NCBI RefSeq assembly: GCF_034931045.1
Contig: NZ_JAYGHH010000007.1
Coordinates: 114,240-178,239 of the forward strand
DNA: 64,000 nucleotides
Source of the DNA: Nodularia sp034931045
GTDB taxonomy: Bacteria > Cyanobacteriota > Cyanobacteriia > Cyanobacteriales > Nostocaceae
Reading direction: 5' to 3'
The position numbers and the translations under genes were made by a program. A model generated the notes under the pieces. It ran no database searches. It was given only the letters and a program-made list of their open reading frames with translations, and was not told the DNA's origin. Position 1 is the stretch's first letter; the number at the start of each line of letters is the position of its first letter. Below, piece after piece: positions 62,399-64,000 of the stretch.

Positions 62399-62649
62399 CT
62401 ATAGGACTCCTATTTGATTATTGAACAAACACGTAGGGTGTGTTAGCGGTAGCGTAACGCACCAAAGCCTTTAGGACTTATGCAAGAACTCTCTGAAACC
62501 CTCTCAACTTAGTGTCCTTTGTGTCCTTTGTGGTTCGTTTTTTCATAATTTTCCGTAAGTCCTGACCTTAATAATGGTGCGTTACGGATTTCATCCTAAC
62601 GCACCCTACCATACTTAATTTTTTCATAAATCAAACCGGATTCCTATAG
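62399..62649. mobile_element. Triply nested inverted-repeat elements
   Basis: Outer pair: CTATAGGACTCCTATTTGATT and the inverse of CTATAGGAATCCGGTTTGATT (family of 48915-49066). Middle pair 62433-62609: GTAGGGTG...GCGTAACGCACC and its inverse. Inner pair 62472-62571: TAGGACTTATGCAA and the inverse TTCCGTAAGTCCT (family of 245-356). All non-coding. Confidence 0.7.
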
Positions 62650-62767
62650 GTGTTCAATTTGTAGGTGTAATTATGTCAGCCTTTCTCTGTGTTACCAAAA
62701 TAACTTGCTTTATTACCGATAAATTTGGCACAATAAAGCTGAATTACCCAGCGCCAAGTCAAAAACC

Positions 62768-64000
62768 ATGCCTACGACTGGTACAATCCTCCGTAATCAC
62801 TATAAAATCATCAACCTACTGGGAAGTGGCGGATTTGGTGACACCTATTTAGCAACAGATATAGACTTACCCAACCATCCCAAGTGTGTAGTCAAACACC
62901 TCAAACCCAACTCCGACCCCACAGTATTACAAACTGTTAGAAGATTATTTGATAGCGAAGCGCAAGTTTTATATCGTTTAGGTAATGATAGCGAGCAGAT
63001 ACCGCGACTATTTGCCCACTTTGAAGAACAAGGTGAATTTTATTTAGTCCAAGAATTTGTAGATGGACAGGACTTAAGCAAAGAAATCATTCCTGGTAAA
63101 CGGTTGAGTGAGAAGGAAGTCACCAAACTCTTACAGGAAATTTTGGAAGTATTAGCAGTAGTTCACAAAAAAAATATCATCCACCGCGACATCAAACCGC
63201 CGAATTTAATGCGTCGCCGTCAAGATAGGAAGATAGTGTTAATTGACTTTGGTGCAGTTAAAGAAATTAACACCATGATGGTGAATACCCAAGGTCAAAC
63301 CAGTGTTAGTGTTGCCATTGGAACTCATGGCTATATGCCAAGTGAACAAGCAGCCGGACAACCAAAATTATGTAGTGATGTTTATGCAGTGGGGATGTTG
63401 GGAATTTTTGCTTTAACAGGAATACAACCCCACGAACTACCAAAAGACCCCACCGATGGCGAAGTGATTTGGCGCAATTGGGCAAATGTCAGTGACAAAT
63501 TGGCAGGTGTTTTAAATAAGATGGTGAGTTATCACTTTCGAGACAGATATTTTTCAGCAGGGGAAGCGTTGCAAGCCCTCCAGCCGTCACAGCCACAACG
63601 ACGACAACCACAACCAAGACTACAGCAAAGAACACAACCACAACCACCTAACTTGTCACGCCGTCGGGTAATTAAAACGGCGGGATGGTTAGCTGGAGGA
63701 TTTGGTTTAACTTTTGTCGGGAATCGGTTGTTATTTCCCTCTGATTCTGGAGATATTACTACTACAACTCCGGTGACAAGTGAAACTGTTCCACCAGTTG
63801 TGCAAACTCCCGTCCCCCAGTCGCCTGCTTCCACAAATAGCTTACAAACCTTTTCATTTGAAACTGTGACGGTGAATGCACAGGGAAATATCACCAACCG
63901 CCGCAACCTGCAAGCCAGATATTTTGCAGAAGATTTAGGAAATGGTGTTTCTTTGGAAATGGTGCAGATACCAGGGGGAACTTTTACAATGGGTTCACCA
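62768..64000 (+). CDS. Ser/Thr protein kinase fused to a formylglycine-generating-enzyme domain (3' end beyond window)
   Basis: 411 codons visible, ATG start. The kinase domain (about 12-280) has glycine loop GSGGFG, HRDIKPPN with H139 and D141, IDFGAVKEI and GTHGYMPSEQ. A Gln/Pro/Arg-rich linker is followed by a twin-arginine-like or membrane segment (R298-R300, then VIKTAGWLAGG). A Thr/Pro-rich linker and the start of an FGE/sulfatase-modifying domain, VSLEMVQIPGGTFTMGSP, come last. Kinase-FGE fusions are common in Nostocales; FGE domains in such proteins are sometimes ligand-binding rather than catalytic. The kinase is cytosolic, the FGE part presumably extracytoplasmic. Confidence 0.9.
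   Translation, partial: MPTTGTILRNHYKIINLLGSGGFGDTYLATDIDLPNHPKCVVKHLKPNSDPTVLQTVRRLFDSEAQVLYRLGNDSEQIPRLFAHFEEQGEFYLVQEFVDGQDLSKEIIPGKRLSEKEVTKLLQEILEVLAVVHKKNIIHRDIKPPNLMRRRQDRKIVLIDFGAVKEINTMMVNTQGQTSVSVAIGTHGYMPSEQAAGQPKLCSDVYAVGMLGIFALTGIQPHELPKDPTDGEVIWRNWANVSDKLAGVLNKMVSYHFRDRYFSAGEALQALQPSQPQRRQPQPRLQQRTQPQPPNLSRRRVIKTAGWLAGGFGLTFVGNRLLFPSDSGDITTTTPVTSETVPPVVQTPVPQSPASTNSLQTFSFETVTVNAQGNITNRRNLQARYFAEDLGNGVSLEMVQIPGGTFTMGSP

Overview
The window is chromosomal DNA of a filamentous, probably heterocyst-forming cyanobacterium (Nostoc/Anabaena type). Signs are the very frequent GCGATCGC (HIP1) octamers, heptameric intergenic tandem repeats, photosynthesis genes (psb27, ndhF1, ndhD1), and genes that look orthologous to Anabaena regulators and enzymes: a DevH-like Crp-family regulator, a PacR/RbcR-like LysR regulator, a CyaC-like adenylate cyclase and an AgrE/ArgZ arginine dihydrolase. 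There is no rRNA, and I saw no tRNA or CRISPR array. Three runs of N (30448-30556, 41458-41544, 43018-43118) interrupt coding sequences.

Layout. 1-7 kb: a truncated hypothetical gene, a GT2-GtrA glycosyltransferase, cofH (deazaflavin), psb27, a Rpn-type pseudogene split by a MITE, and polA. 7-24 kb: a HAD hydrolase, a DALR-domain protein divergent from devH, a periplasmic-binding-like protein, a 4-Cys Ser/Thr kinase, pacR divergent from a NnrU/Z-ISO-like gene, an atypical thioredoxin, then ndhF1 and ndhD1 separated by an orphan membrane gene and a decayed IS end. A small helical protein, a PsiE-like protein and a TPR protein follow. 24-37 kb: a zinc-ribbon membrane protein, the multidomain cyaC, a TonB-like protein, radC, pyrG and a cell-wall amidase. 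37-41 kb: a DUF6745 pair and a VWA protein.

41-57 kb is the accessory part, crowded with MITEs, IS remnants and gene fragments. It holds a Uma2 endonuclease, an ASCH protein next to a 708-residue GNAT-PIN-PUA-like protein, agrE, a polysaccharide deacetylase, an HGSNAT-like acyltransferase, and a two-gene HEPN plus dual-P-loop ATPase operon. That operon lies between two copies of the acyltransferase 3' end. 57-64 kb returns to mainly chromosomal genes (a large membrane-anchored protein, thrC), then nested repeats and the start of a kinase-formylglycine-generating-enzyme fusion that runs off the window.

How genes work together: devH, pacR, the thioredoxin and the NDH-1 subunits form a photosynthesis/carbon-regulation neighbourhood whose order I recall as similar in Anabaena. 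The strongest candidates for an undescribed system are (a) the HEPN + KGGVGR/AAA ATPase operon and (b) the ASCH + GNAT-PIN-PUA pair. Both are tightly spaced conflict-type modules next to short fragments of neighbouring housekeeping genes that differ mainly at synonymous positions, as if the modules arrived by recombination from a related genome.
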